From contig JAYFQE010000011.1 of the NCBI GenBank assembly GCA_034927345.1, positions 148,129 through 212,128 of the forward strand: DNA of 64,000 bases. Reading direction: 5' to 3'. The notes below the pieces were generated by a model. That model ran no database searches and was not told where the DNA came from. It saw only the letters and a program-made list of their open reading frames with translations. This DNA comes from JAYFQE01 sp034927345. GTDB taxonomy: Bacteria; Bacillota; Clostridia; Saccharofermentanales; UBA5734. A program made the position numbers and the translations under genes. Below are positions 28,217-37,722 of the stretch, one piece after another (the first letter of the stretch is position 1; every line of letters begins with the position of its first letter).

Positions 28217-31200
28217 TTACAGCAAATCGTCGGTTTCTTCCGGCGTTTCCAGGACTTCCGGCAGAGTCAGATCGGCGAAATCCTCGAACGATTCATTCAT
28301 ATCCAGGTCGGCTGCAACGCTGCCGTCTTCTTCCAGGTTCCCTTCGGAGAATCCTGAAGCGGCAAAGTTTTCGTCACCGCCGGTATGGCCCATCAGTTCG
28401 TCCAGTTTGCTGCGGTCGATTTCCGGAACGTCATTTTCCTCTTCCACCGACTCCTTGATATCGAGTAATTCGTTTTCATTGGAGAATATCCGTACATCCA
28501 GCGCCAGACTTTGCAGTTCCTTAACCAGAACCTTGAAGGATTCCGGTACGCCGGCCTCAGGTACGCTTTCGCCCTTGACAATCGCTTCGTAGGTCTTGGT
28601 CCGACCTGTGATATCATCCGATTTGACGGTCAGAATCTCCTGCAGCGTATAGCTGGCGCCATAAGCTTCCAGAGCCCAGACCTCCATCTCTCCGAATCTC
28701 TGGCCGCCGAACTGGGCTTTGCCGCCGAGTGGCTGCTGGGTAACCAGGGAATAGGGGCCGATGGAACGGGCATGGATCTTGTCGTCAACCAGATGCAGAA
28801 GTTTCAGGTAATACATGATGCCGACAGTAATCTTACTTTCGAAAGGATCGCCGGTGCGGCCGTCATAAAGGATTGTCTTGCCGTCTTCATCAATGCCGGC
28901 TTCGGCAAACGCTTCAATAACGTCTTGTTCGGTTGCGCCGTCAAAAACCGGCGTTGCCACCTTCCAGTCGAGCATCTGGGCCGCGCGGCCGAGATGGACT
29001 TCCAGCAGCTGACCGATATTCATACGGGAAGGAACACCCAGCGGATTAAGGACAATGTCCAACGGAGTGCCATCCGGCAGGAAAGGCATATCTTCTTCCG
29101 GCAGGATGCGGGAAATAACACCTTTATTGCCATGGCGGCCGGCCATCTTATCGCCGACGGAGATCTTGCGCTTCTGGGCGATATAGACCCGCACCAGCTT
29201 GTTGACGCCATGTTTCAGGTCATCGTCGTTTTCACGGGTGAAAACCTTGACGTCGACGACAATGCCGGATTCACCGTGCGGAATGCGTACCGACGTATCG
29301 CGGACTTCCCTGATCTTCTCACCGAATATGGCCCGATAAAGACGTTCCTCGGCGGTCAGCTCAGTTTCGCCCTTTGGCGTTACCTTACCGACGATAATAT
29401 CGCCGGCATGAACTTCGGCGCCGATGCGGATGATGCCGTACTCGTCAAGATCCTTCAACGCGTCGTCGCCGACATTGGGGATTTCACGGGTGATTTCTTC
29501 CGGACCCAACTTGGTATCGCGGGCTTCGCATTCGTATTCTTCGATATGGATCGAAGTATAAACATCATCGCGGACCAGGCGCTCATTGATCAGAACGGCG
29601 TCTTCATAGTTGTAGCCTTCCCAGGTCATAAAGCCGATCAGGACATTGCGGCCGAGCGCTAATTCGCCGTTATCGGTGGAAGGGCCGTCGGCTATGATAT
29701 CGCCGCGCTTGACGACATCGCCTTTCCGCACCAGCGGACGCTGGTTGATGCAGGTGCCCTGGTTCGAACGCTGATATTTGATCAGGTTATAACTGTCAAA
29801 ATTCATGGCGCCGGCCTTGATGACGATCTTATTGGCGCTGACATATTCGATCACGCCATCATTGCGGGCGACGGTGCAGACGCCGGAGTCTTTGGCGGCG
29901 CGATATTCCATGCCGGTGCCGATAATCGGCGCTTCGGTTTTGATCAGCGGAACGGCCTGGCGCTGCATGTTGGAGCCCATCAATGCGCGGTTGGCGTCAT
30001 CGTTGCCCAGGAAAGGAATCAACGCGGTAGCTACGGAAACCAGCTGTTTGGGCGATACATCCATCAGATCGACTTTTGACGGATCGACTTCCAGGAATTT
30101 ATCCAGGTAGCGGCAAACGATCTTCTTGTCGATAAAGTGGCCTTCTGCGTCCAGCGGTTCATTGGCCTGAGCGATATTATAATAATCTTCTTCATCTGCC
30201 GTCATATAGCGGACTTCGCGGGTCACTAATCCGGCCTGCTTGTCGTAGACACGATAGGGCGTCTCGATAAAACCGTACCGATTGACGCGGGCGTATGTCG
30301 CCAGCGAGTTGATCAATCCGATGTTCGGACCTTCAGGCGTTTCGATCGGGCACATCCGTCCATAATGGGATGAGTGAACGTCACGGACTTCGAAATTGGC
30401 GCGCTCACGCGACAATCCGCCGGGGCCCAAAGCCGACAGGCGGCGTTTGTGCGTAAGCTCCGCCAGGGGATTCGGCTGGTCCATAAACTGCGACAGCTGG
30501 CTGGAACCGAAAAATTCCTTGACAGCGGCGCTGACCGGCCGGGTATTGACGATCATCTGCGGTGTTGCGGCAGCCATATCGGTTAACGTGCCCATACGTT
30601 CGCGAACAACGCGTTCCATACGGGAAAAGCCGACCCGAATCTGATTTTGCAGCAGTTCGCCGACCGAACGGATACGGCGGTTGCCCAGATGATCGATATC
30701 ATCTTTTTCACCGATACCATATTCGAGGCCGATGATGTAGCTGACCGAAGCAACGATATCTTCAACGGTTAAATGTTTGGGCATCAGGTTCGATATCTGG
30801 CTCATTAAAAGATTTTTCAAATCGGCTATCGGATTCTCCTGAGCCTTGGCTTCAAAGATCAGGCCGCGCAGAACACCGGTGCGGACTTTCTCCGTCAGAC
30901 CCAGAGCGACAGTATCCAAATCGCCCAGTTCTTCGGGCGTAAAGAAACGGCTGATGTAATCCTGGGCATCCACGCGGTTGTTGCCGATAACTTTCAGTTG
31001 ATTTTCCAGCTGGTTAACGGTATCGCCGACAACCAGCATCGGATAGACCGACACCTCGTTGACGCCGGCGGCCTGGATGCTTTGGGCTATCGAAGATGTT
31101 ATGATTTCCCCGGCGGCGACCAGGAGTTCACCCTGTTCGTCGACAACATTATTGGCGGCCTTATGGCCGATCAAGCGGGTTGCCAGCGCCAGTTTCTTAT

Positions 31201-32026
31201 TGATTTTGTAAATGCCGACCCGGGCCAGATCATAACGTTTCGGATCGAAGAACATATTGTTCAAAAGGGTTTCGGCGCCCTCGACCGATACGGGTTCACC
31301 CGGACGCAGTTTTTTATAAAGCTCCTGCAATCCTTCTTCACGGTTACGGCAGCCGTCTTTCAACATGGTTTGCATCAGGCTGTTTTCTTCACCGAAAGTC
31401 TCGATAATCTGCTCGTTGGTGCCAAAGCCCAATGAACGAAGAAAAACAGTCAGATGAAATTTGCGGGTGCGGTCAACCCGAACCCAGAGCAAATCATTGA
31501 CGTCGGTTTCGTATTCCAGCCAGGCGCCCCGGTTGGGAATAATCTGGGACGAATACAAATCCTTGTCGGTCTTATCGCGCGTTATATCGAAATAAGCGCC
31601 CGGAGAACGAACAAGCTGACTGATAATAACCCGCTCGGCGCCGTTGATAATAAAGGTACCGGTATCGGTCATAATCGGAAATTCACCGATATAGATATAT
31701 TGATCTTTGAGTATGTCGTCTTTGCGATTATGCAGTCTGACTTTAACCCGCAGCGGCGCGGCAAAATTAGCATCGCGCTCCTTGCATTCTTCGATCGAAT
31801 ACGTCGGACTGTTGATGTCGAATTCTTTGTCGATAAACGACAGTTCAATGTCTCCCGAATAATCGGTAATCGGGGACACGTCATGCAGGACTTCCATTAA
31901 TCCTTCATCAAGAAACCACTGATAGCTGTTTTTCTGAATTTCGATCAGGTTCGGAATGTCAATAACCTCGTCGATCCTTGAGTAGGACATTCTCTCGGCT
32001 CTTCCCAGTTTGACGGGACGCACCAT
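28217..32026 (-). CDS. rpoB: RNA polymerase beta subunit
   Basis: The product (1269 aa) begins RPVKLGRAERMSYSRI. The rifampicin region reads GSSQLSQFMDQPNPLAELT and THKRRLSALGPGGL, with the usual Asp, His and Ser residues, so no classical resistance mutation is seen. The ATG at 32026 follows GAGGTGATC. The acidic C-terminal tail (about 60 residues beyond the conserved end) is longer than in many relatives. It has its own promoter; no rplJ-rplL genes precede it, unlike the common arrangement. Confidence 0.99.
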   Translation of the reverse strand: MVRPVKLGRAERMSYSRIDEVIDIPNLIEIQKNSYQWFLDEGLMEVLHDVSPITDYSGDIELSFIDKEFDINSPTYSIEECKERDANFAAPLRVKVRLHNRKDDILKDQYIYIGEFPIMTDTGTFIINGAERVIISQLVRSPGAYFDITRDKTDKDLYSSQIIPNRGAWLEYETDVNDLLWVRVDRTRKFHLTVFLRSLGFGTNEQIIETFGEENSLMQTMLKDGCRNREEGLQELYKKLRPGEPVSVEGAETLLNNMFFDPKRYDLARVGIYKINKKLALATRLIGHKAANNVVDEQGELLVAAGEIITSSIAQSIQAAGVNEVSVYPMLVVGDTVNQLENQLKVIGNNRVDAQDYISRFFTPEELGDLDTVALGLTEKVRTGVLRGLIFEAKAQENPIADLKNLLMSQISNLMPKHLTVEDIVASVSYIIGLEYGIGEKDDIDHLGNRRIRSVGELLQNQIRVGFSRMERVVRERMGTLTDMAAATPQMIVNTRPVSAAVKEFFGSSQLSQFMDQPNPLAELTHKRRLSALGPGGLSRERANFEVRDVHSSHYGRMCPIETPEGPNIGLINSLATYARVNRYGFIETPYRVYDKQAGLVTREVRYMTADEEDYYNIAQANEPLDAEGHFIDKKIVCRYLDKFLEVDPSKVDLMDVSPKQLVSVATALIPFLGNDDANRALMGSNMQRQAVPLIKTEAPIIGTGMEYRAAKDSGVCTVARNDGVIEYVSANKIVIKAGAMNFDSYNLIKYQRSNQGTCINQRPLVRKGDVVKRGDIIADGPSTDNGELALGRNVLIGFMTWEGYNYEDAVLINERLVRDDVYTSIHIEEYECEARDTKLGPEEITREIPNVGDDALKDLDEYGIIRIGAEVHAGDIIVGKVTPKGETELTAEERLYRAIFGEKIREVRDTSVRIPHGESGIVVDVKVFTRENDDDLKHGVNKLVRVYIAQKRKISVGDKMAGRHGNKGVISRILPEEDMPFLPDGTPLDIVLNPLGVPSRMNIGQLLEVHLGRAAQMLDWKVATPVFDGATEQDVIEAFAEAGIDEDGKTILYDGRTGDPFESKITVGIMYYLKLLHLVDDKIHARSIGPYSLVTQQPLGGKAQFGGQRFGEMEVWALEAYGASYTLQEILTVKSDDITGRTKTYEAIVKGESVPEAGVPESFKVLVKELQSLALDVRIFSNENELLDIKESVEEENDVPEIDRSKLDELMGHTGGDENFAASGFSEGNLEEDGSVAADLDMNESFEDFADLTLPEVLETPEETDDLL

Positions 32027-32086
32027 TAATGATCACCTCACGCATTTTTCCGGCCTGGCCGTTTTTTGGTCAGTCACAATAGAATA

Positions 32087-32114
32087 TTGACGACTCCTCT
32101 GCAAATGCTATAAT
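32087..32114 (+). promoter_or_regulatory. Possible antisense promoter inside the rpoB leader
   Basis: TTGACG (32087-32092) and TATAAT (32109-32114) are spaced 16 bases on the plus strand, directed against rpoB transcription. No plus-strand gene follows, so it may be fortuitous or drive an antisense RNA. Confidence 0.35.
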
Positions 32115-32184
32115 TGACATAAAAAGAGTCTTTTGCGGCCAGAAAGCGCAAGCGATACGCCTCCACCTTATGACGCGTTATAAA

Positions 32185-32213
32185 ATGATAGCACTCAGAT
32201 CGTTCAGTGTCAA
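32185..32213 (-). promoter_or_regulatory. Sigma-A promoter of rpoBC
   Basis: Perfect TTGACA (32208-32213) and TATCAT (32185-32190) are separated by 17 bases on the minus strand, giving a leader of about 150 bases before rpoB. Confidence 0.8.
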
Positions 32214-32289
32214 CGCAAAATGGCACCTTTTTTTTATTTCGTCAAATCATTCTCATTCTTTGCTCAGTCTTAATTGTTTTTCAGACAAA

Positions 32290-32359
32290 CCGGCAAGAAC
32301 TCTGCGTTTTTTGCCGGCCGACGCAGACAGGGAGCCGCCGCCTACCGGCGCCGACTCCC
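32290..32359 (-). terminator. Two stem-loops after the foldase gene, weak terminator candidate
   Basis: The 32214-32424 stretch has no gene. It holds a 13-base stem with one mismatch (32330-32359) and a 7-base stem CCGGCAA/TTGCCGG (32290-32317) followed by a short T-rich stretch in the minus orientation. There is no long U-run, so termination is uncertain. Confidence 0.4.
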
Positions 32360-32424
32360 CCCGATATTTTAATGATTATGGCGTAATCAGACGCGTGCCG
32401 CTGCCGGCGCGCCCAGCCGCCGGA

Positions 32425-33945
32425 TTAATGAACAAACCGCATGCCCAAGGCATTGTAGGTATAGGGGTAATTCTTTTCTTGTTCAGTCAGGAAGTTGCTA
32501 TAGGCTGTCGACTGCAAACTGCTGGCTACGTTCAGAGCCCAATCTTCTCCGGCTTCGCCGACATAATACATGACATGGAAACCGTAATCAGTCTGGACAA
32601 TCGCCGTATCGCCTGCTTTACGCGATTTGTCGAAGCACCAGTCATTGAATTCGGCGACCATATCCCCCGGAGCGACATCGGAATACAAACCGCCCTGCGC
32701 GGCATTGGAATCGGCGCTGTTAGCTTTTGCCAGTTCGCCGAAAGCGTCTTCCGTCTTCGCGCCGGCCTCGTATTCGGCTAAAATCGCTTCTGCCTTTGTT
32801 TTTGCCGTGGCAATCTCCGCTTCGGTTGCTGTGCTCTTGGCCGCGCTGATCAGAATATGGCGTACGGCCACATGCTGATAAACCGGTTTGGTGCGTGAAT
32901 CGAAATAAAGCACATAATACCCGGATGTTGATTCGATAACAGTCTTATCGCCGTCTTTGCGCGCCGCATCAAAAAGCCATGTCGACTGTGCCGAAAGGGT
33001 GATATCGCTCTTATGAGCGTTTTCTTTCAGGGTTTGGGCATCGTCTTCATATTTGGTTTTGTCGGCTTCGGCTGCATATTCAATGCTCAAATCATGGAAG
33101 GACGCGCTGTCTGTTATCTTGCCCAGCATTTCGTTGGCGCTGTTCCGGGCGGTCTCCATAGCTTTGGTCTCCTCGGCGTCGGTCGCGTCGGAAGCCGCGT
33201 TGGAAGCAATATAGAACACGCGATAGGTTACAACATCATAAGAATCTTTGGCAGTTTCATAGGCCGCCGCAATTTCATCATCCGTAAAGGTAAAGGATGC
33301 TTTCTTCACATCGGCATATTTATAAGCCAGAAGATACCGTTCAAGGACCGGCTGCAAGGCTTCTTCCGTAGCGCCGGTGCCAAATGTGGCGGCCAGATAG
33401 TTTTCATAAGTTTCGCCGGCGCTGGTGGCGGCCGACGACAGGCTCGTAAAATAAGATTTGATCTGTGCCAATTCCGTTTCGCCCAGCGTTACGCCGTTCT
33501 GCGCCGCCTGATCGGCTAAGATGACATTCTGCTGCAATTGCTTGGCGGCCAGGTCCTTCAGATAATCGGCATTGGTCGGGAATCCGTCAACGCCGCTGGC
33601 GGCTTTCAGGGTTTCCTGGCTGTCGGAATCGTTCGGATCCAGGCTGTAATTTTGCAGGAGCGTATAATAATAGTAATTCAGTTCGATCGCACGGATCTTC
33701 TGTGAGCCGACCGTCAGCGCCGTCAAACTACGCTGCGGTATGCCTAAACGGATTACAGTCCATACGCCGGTAATCAGCAAGGCGACAACCAGGATCAAAA
33801 CAACCAGCAGACGGGCGATCGGATTGCGGTTGCGAACCGGTTTTTTACCTCCGTCTTTCGATTTCATCTGAGCCAGGCGGGTTTTACGCTGAGCCCGCAA
33901 TTCTTCAGCTTTCCATTTTTCCGGATTTTTTTTGGCATCGCTCAT
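32425..33945 (-). CDS. Membrane-anchored parvulin-type peptidyl-prolyl isomerase (PrsA/SurA-like foldase)
   Basis: The 506-residue protein has a basic cytoplasmic N-terminus, one membrane anchor (LLVVLILVVALLITGVWTVI, about residues 46-65) and no lipobox, unlike typical PrsA. A large helical chaperone region follows, then a rotamase domain (VRHILISAAKS ... GGLYSDVAPGDMVAEFNDWCF ... DYGFHVMYYVG). It should help fold exported proteins at the outer membrane face. Two ATGs (33957, 33945) are possible; the second is chosen because AAAGGA abuts the first directly. Confidence 0.85.
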   Translation of the reverse strand: MSDAKKNPEKWKAEELRAQRKTRLAQMKSKDGGKKPVRNRNPIARLLVVLILVVALLITGVWTVIRLGIPQRSLTALTVGSQKIRAIELNYYYYTLLQNYSLDPNDSDSQETLKAASGVDGFPTNADYLKDLAAKQLQQNVILADQAAQNGVTLGETELAQIKSYFTSLSSAATSAGETYENYLAATFGTGATEEALQPVLERYLLAYKYADVKKASFTFTDDEIAAAYETAKDSYDVVTYRVFYIASNAASDATDAEETKAMETARNSANEMLGKITDSASFHDLSIEYAAEADKTKYEDDAQTLKENAHKSDITLSAQSTWLFDAARKDGDKTVIESTSGYYVLYFDSRTKPVYQHVAVRHILISAAKSTATEAEIATAKTKAEAILAEYEAGAKTEDAFGELAKANSADSNAAQGGLYSDVAPGDMVAEFNDWCFDKSRKAGDTAIVQTDYGFHVMYYVGEAGEDWALNVASSLQSTAYSNFLTEQEKNYPYTYNALGMRFVH

Positions 33946-33986
33946 GCTTGGATCCATCCTTTACCTGAAATCAGCCGTATTGGCCT

Positions 33987-34015
33987 ATTATACACAGTTG
34001 GGCAGAGATAAACAA
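33987..34015 (-). promoter_or_regulatory. Promoter of the foldase gene
   Basis: TTGTTT (34010-34015) and perfect TATAAT (33987-33992) are separated by 17 bases on the minus strand, 42 bases before the start. Confidence 0.68.
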
Positions 34016-34066
34016 TCCGCCTTCGACAAGATCATACCGGATCATTGTGACAGCAATATGGCATTT

Positions 34067-34657
34067 TCACATTTTTTTGCGTCTTGACGGCGCCTGAAAG
34101 CCCAGCTCCGCCGCCTTTTTGTAAAAACTGGTGCTGCGCAGGCCGCTGCGGCGGGCCGCTTCCTGGCCGTTAATTTTTCCTTCGGCCCAGGCTCGGCATA
34201 TTTCCCGGAAGCCCGGCGGAATAGAAACCGGCGGTCTGCCGATCCGGCGCCCGTCGGCGCGCGCCTGCCGGATGCCGGCCTTTTTCCGGTCGGACTGATA
34301 CGAGAAATCGAGGCGGTCAAAAGCCTGCAGGACACGGATGGTCTGATGGCCGGCGTTTGTCCGGCTGTCCAGATTCTCCTGCAGCAGGACGATGTCGGCG
34401 CCTGAAGCGGCGATCTGGTGCTGACAATTCAGAAAATCACGCAGATGGTCGCAAAAGCGATCCGCCGCCGCCGCGTAAACAACATCGCCCTGCTGCAGCA
34501 GGGCGATCAGCCGGTCGCGCTGTTCCCGCCCGCTGTTCTCACGTAAATGACGATCGACGAAAATGCGGTCAAATCCGCCGATACTGTCCAGCTGCATGGC
34601 CTGGCGGCTGACATCCGCATCGGCTTGATCCAGAAGCATATAGCCATATCTTGCCAT
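34067..34657 (-). CDS. Serine-resolvase-like DNA-binding protein, catalytic motif degenerate
   Basis: The 196-residue protein starts MARYGYMLLDQADADVSRQ. This aligns by eye with the resolvase N-terminus (Y-x-R-V-S-T-x-x-Q), but the Arg and the nucleophile Ser positions are replaced (LLDQ). The GDVVYAAAADRFCDHLRDF stretch matches the DR-L-R segment with its second arginine lost. A C-terminal helix-turn-helix (GRRIGRPP ... EAARRSGLRSTSFYKKA) remains. It therefore probably binds DNA without recombining it. Its ATG shares one base with the stop of the HAD gene (TAATG), so it is part of a housekeeping-like operon, not a transposon. Confidence 0.7.
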   Translation of the reverse strand: MARYGYMLLDQADADVSRQAMQLDSIGGFDRIFVDRHLRENSGREQRDRLIALLQQGDVVYAAAADRFCDHLRDFLNCQHQIAASGADIVLLQENLDSRTNAGHQTIRVLQAFDRLDFSYQSDRKKAGIRQARADGRRIGRPPVSIPPGFREICRAWAEGKINGQEAARRSGLRSTSFYKKAAELGFQAPSRRKKM

Positions 34658-35388
34658 TAAATCCCCTCCATACGGTCCGGCTTCTCCGCCATAATTGCCG
34701 CTGCGCCGTCTTGAACCGGCTCGAGCGGACAACCCCGGTCAAACCAGGCCGGTAAATCGGACGGCTGCTCAAGCCAGATATCCGGGCCGGCAGCTTTCAA
34801 GCCGTTCAGCGGCATGGCGCTCCACCCGACCAATATACTGACACAACCGGCGGCGCGAGCGCAAGCATGGTCATGCAAACTGTCGCCGACATAAGCAACC
34901 TGCAGCGGGTTATCCAGCCCCAGCTCGCGCATGGCGGCATAAAGGGGATCGGCATGCGGTTTATGCCGCATGGTTGATTCCTTGGTGATCAAGGTTCTGA
35001 AATAGGGCGTCAGTCCGAATTGTTCCAGGCTGCGCGCCGCCGCGTCCCGGCGTTTTGACGTAACGACCCCCAAAGGAATACCTCGCCCGGCAAGCCCTTC
35101 AAGCATCTGCGGAACACCGACAAAGATACCGACATGGGTTTCCAGCCGCTGATGATTATACGCCAGATAAGCAGCTTTCATCTGATCGGCTTTATCGGGC
35201 GACACGCGGCGCAGATAGGTGTCCAGAGGCTCGCCGATACCGGAGAGAATGTCGCGGTCGTCGCCCTGATGGCCAAGGCAGGCCCGGAAGACTTCGTGAT
35301 AGGTGTCGACAATCAGCGGAATCGTATCCAGGAGGGTCCCGTCGAGGTCGAAAAATACAGCTTTGCAGCCTTCCGGATCAATTCTCAT
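34657..35388 (-). CDS. HAD-superfamily phosphatase (phosphoglycolate phosphatase / PpaX-like)
   Basis: The 243-residue protein shows HAD motif I FFDLDGTLLDT with both aspartates, motif II VVTSKRRD, motif III lysine in HKPHADPL and motif IV YVGDSLHD. The helical cap insertion after motif I matches the phosphoglycolate phosphatase/pyrophosphatase group. Substrate cannot be assigned from sequence alone. It overlaps the CNNM gene by 11 bases and the resolvase-like gene by one base. Confidence 0.85.
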   Translation of the reverse strand: MRIDPEGCKAVFFDLDGTLLDTIPLIVDTYHEVFRACLGHQGDDRDILSGIGEPLDTYLRRVSPDKADQMKAAYLAYNHQRLETHVGIFVGVPQMLEGLAGRGIPLGVVTSKRRDAAARSLEQFGLTPYFRTLITKESTMRHKPHADPLYAAMRELGLDNPLQVAYVGDSLHDHACARAAGCVSILVGWSAMPLNGLKAAGPDIWLEQPSDLPAWFDRGCPLEPVQDGAAAIMAEKPDRMEGI

Positions 35389-36763
35389 GCTCTTCTTCCT
35401 CCGGCGGCTGCTCCGGAAGGATGGTCACCTGAATCCGGGAAACACGTTTCTCATCCATGTCGAGAACTTTCAGCAGCAAATTTCGAAATTTAACTTCCGG
35501 ATATTCATGTTCATCGGGAATACGGCCTAAAATACTGATGACCAGTCCGGCAAGCGTATCAAAATCCTCATCGGGAAATTCAACATCGATGGTTTCGCCG
35601 ACTTCATCCAGAGAAGCCATACCGGAGATGATATAAGTCTGTTCGTCTTTCTTGACGATCTCCTGTTCTTCTTCATCATATTCATCCTGCATATTGCCGA
35701 CAATTTCTTCCAGAAGATCTTCTATGGTAATAATGCCGGCCGTACCGCCGTACTCATCGATAACGACAGCCATCTGGGCTCTGTCGCGCTGCATTTCACG
35801 GAACAGGGCGTCGATATTTTTCGATTCGGGCACAATATAGGGCGGCCGGATCATATTGCGCAGGGAAAAGGGCTGTTTCAATCCTTCGGCCGCATGGTAC
35901 AACAAATCCTTGATGTGCAGAATGCCGATTATATTATCGATACTGTCTTCATATACGGGGATGCGCGTATATTTCTCATGAACGGCCACGTCAAGGACTT
36001 CCGCGTAGCTGGCCTCCACCTCAAGCGATACGATGTTGGTCCGATGAGTCATGATCTCAGACGCCTCTTTATCGTTGAACTCGAAAATGTTGTCGATCAT
36101 TTCCTTTTCTTCTTCGTGGATATTGCCGGATTCGCGGCCGACATCCACCATCATGCGAATTTCTTCTTCTGTTACCGAACGGTCGTTCTTATTCGGATCA
36201 ATGCCCAGAATATGCAGGACAAAATTGGTGGATACCGTCAGAAAAAAAACAAAGGGTTTTAAAATGATCCCCAGGACCGTAATAATGCCGGCGACGCTGT
36301 CGGCAAACTTCTCCGGGTTGTGCTGGGCAACTCTTTTAGGGACAAGTTCGCCCAGGACCAGAGAAAAATAGGACAGGACGATCGTAACAACAACCACGCT
36401 GACCGTTCGGGCAGCCGGTACATTCAGGCCGATCAGCTGGTACAGGCGGTCAGCGAAAATATCGGCGGCAAAAGCCGACGACAAAAAGCCGGCCAGTGTG
36501 ACGCCGACCTGGATGGTTGCCAGGAAACTGCCGGGCTTATCGATCAGCCGCACCAGTTTTTCAGCGATATGATCGCCTTCTTCAGCCCTTTTCCTGACTT
36601 TATTGTCATTTAAAGTGATGACCGCAATCTCAGTCGCCGAAAAGAAAGCATTGATCGAAATCAGAATGACGAGAATAATCAGATCGAGGATCAAAGATGT
36701 GGATGAAGAAATCGGCTGGGCAACAGCCGTAAGTAAGTAGTCTATACTACTGCCATCTTCCAC
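35378..36763 (-). CDS. CNNM/HlyC-CorC family membrane protein with CBS pair
   Basis: The protein (461 aa) has a DUF21 membrane domain with about four helices (residues 20-210), two CBS domains (MTHRTNIVSLE ..., RDRAQMAVVIDEYGGTAGIITIEDLLEEIVG) and a C-terminal CorC/HlyC domain. Relatives transport or regulate Mg2+ or Co2+. The GTG at 36763 is chosen because AAGGAG lies ten bases upstream; a longer reading to 36895 would cover the promoter. Confidence 0.88.
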   Translation of the reverse strand: MEDGSSIDYLLTAVAQPISSSTSLILDLIILVILISINAFFSATEIAVITLNDNKVRKRAEEGDHIAEKLVRLIDKPGSFLATIQVGVTLAGFLSSAFAADIFADRLYQLIGLNVPAARTVSVVVVTIVLSYFSLVLGELVPKRVAQHNPEKFADSVAGIITVLGIILKPFVFFLTVSTNFVLHILGIDPNKNDRSVTEEEIRMMVDVGRESGNIHEEEKEMIDNIFEFNDKEASEIMTHRTNIVSLEVEASYAEVLDVAVHEKYTRIPVYEDSIDNIIGILHIKDLLYHAAEGLKQPFSLRNMIRPPYIVPESKNIDALFREMQRDRAQMAVVIDEYGGTAGIITIEDLLEEIVGNMQDEYDEEEQEIVKKDEQTYIISGMASLDEVGETIDVEFPDEDFDTLAGLVISILGRIPDEHEYPEVKFRNLLLKVLDMDEKRVSRIQVTILPEQPPEEEEHEN

Positions 36764-36854
36764 GGTGGTGAGTCTCCTTTTTATCGCTCCGGCCAAATGC
36801 CGAAGACTGATCCGGCATGGTAAAACGGGGGGCTGCCGGATTGGGTTTAGACCT

Positions 36855-36883
36855 ATAATAGCAGTTTTTTTGCCAAGAAACAA
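36855..36883 (-). promoter_or_regulatory. Promoter of the CNNM-HAD-resolvase-like operon
   Basis: TTGTTT (36878-36883) and TATTAT (36855-36860) are separated by 17 bases on the minus strand. Confidence 0.6.
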
Positions 36884-36922
36884 CAGGCGGCGCAATTCGG
36901 CTGCCGGTTTCTCCGGCCTGAA

Positions 36923-37522
36923 TCATAAGTTAGCCATATGTTCGATGAGGATTTTCACGCCCAGTAAAATCAGAACACAACCGCCGGCAAGACAAGCTTT
37001 ACGTTGAAACAGCACGCCCAGACGTTTACCCAGCAGCATGCCGGCAGCGGCAACCACAAAGGTAATGCCGCCGATGACGCCGACCGCAAAAGCAATCGGC
37101 GTCTTGTCGACCGCCAGACTGATGCCGGCCGCTAACGCGTCGACCGAGGTCGCCAGCGCCAGGACAATCAGGCGGCCCAGCGCCGTCGGATCATCTTTCG
37201 GGCAAGCCGGGGCAGAATCGCCTGACGCGTCATCGTCTGAAAGCGTTGTTTCATGCAGCGTTTCATAGATCATCTTGCCGCCGATCAAAGCCAGTAAAGC
37301 AAAGGCCAGCCAGTGATCGAACGGCTGGATCAAGCCGATGATGCGTGTGCCGGCAAACCAGCCGATCGCCGGCATCAACGCCTGGAACAAGGCAAAAACG
37401 AGACCGGCTTTTATCGCATGGCGAAGTTGAATATCACCTTTACAGATACCGGTAGCCACGGCTACAGCCAAGGTATCCATCGATAAACTCAAGCCAAGCA
37501 GAATCAGGGTTAACAGGGTCAT
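36923..37522 (-). CDS. mntP: Manganese efflux pump MntP
   Basis: The 199-residue protein has six predicted membrane helices with the conserved aspartates in SMDTLAVAVATG (helix 1) and TSVDALAAGISL (helix 4), as in MntP. An acidic, Cys-containing loop (SDDDASGDSAPACPKDDP) lies between helices 3 and 4. The ATG at 37522 has GGAGG five bases upstream; the longer frame to 37645 is rejected. No yybP-ykoY-like manganese riboswitch was recognised upstream. Confidence 0.92.
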   Translation of the reverse strand: MTLLTLILLGLSLSMDTLAVAVATGICKGDIQLRHAIKAGLVFALFQALMPAIGWFAGTRIIGLIQPFDHWLAFALLALIGGKMIYETLHETTLSDDDASGDSAPACPKDDPTALGRLIVLALATSVDALAAGISLAVDKTPIAFAVGVIGGITFVVAAAGMLLGKRLGVLFQRKACLAGGCVLILLGVKILIEHMANL

Positions 37523-37652
37523 GGAATCCTCCGGCGATCCGTTGCAAGTCCGGATGGATCCGGAAACGGATTTATGGGATATTCTATCATGAAGCTGCCT
37601 AAATGGCACGTTTGAATCACTCGGTTTTTTTATGACAGCGCACAAGATCTTA

Positions 37653-37682
37653 TTGACATTTCATGCCATTTCATGCCATAAT
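37653..37682 (+). promoter_or_regulatory. Promoter of the large XRE regulator, spacer holds a tandem repeat
   Basis: Perfect TTGACA (37653-37658) and CATAAT (37677-37682) are separated by 18 bases. CATTTCATGC is repeated exactly in tandem at 37657-37666 and 37667-37676, filling the spacer. A partial third copy (ATTTCATG) lies at 37728-37735 in the coding start. Confidence 0.72.
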
Positions 37683-37722
37683 CGCAAAAGTGTGATTCTC
37701 TTGGATAAGATGGGAGGGACGC

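Noticed and set aside
28511..29662. Long plus-strand open frame (383 codons) opposite rpoB
   Set aside because: It is antisense to a conserved gene, has no recognisable family or ribosome site, and arises from codon bias.
34067..34657. Transposon or integron around the resolvase-like gene
   Set aside because: No inverted repeats, target duplications or cargo are seen, and the gene is coupled to housekeeping-like genes.
37523..37645. Possible manganese riboswitch before mntP
   Set aside because: No yybP-ykoY-like motifs were seen; only a weak promoter-like region is present.
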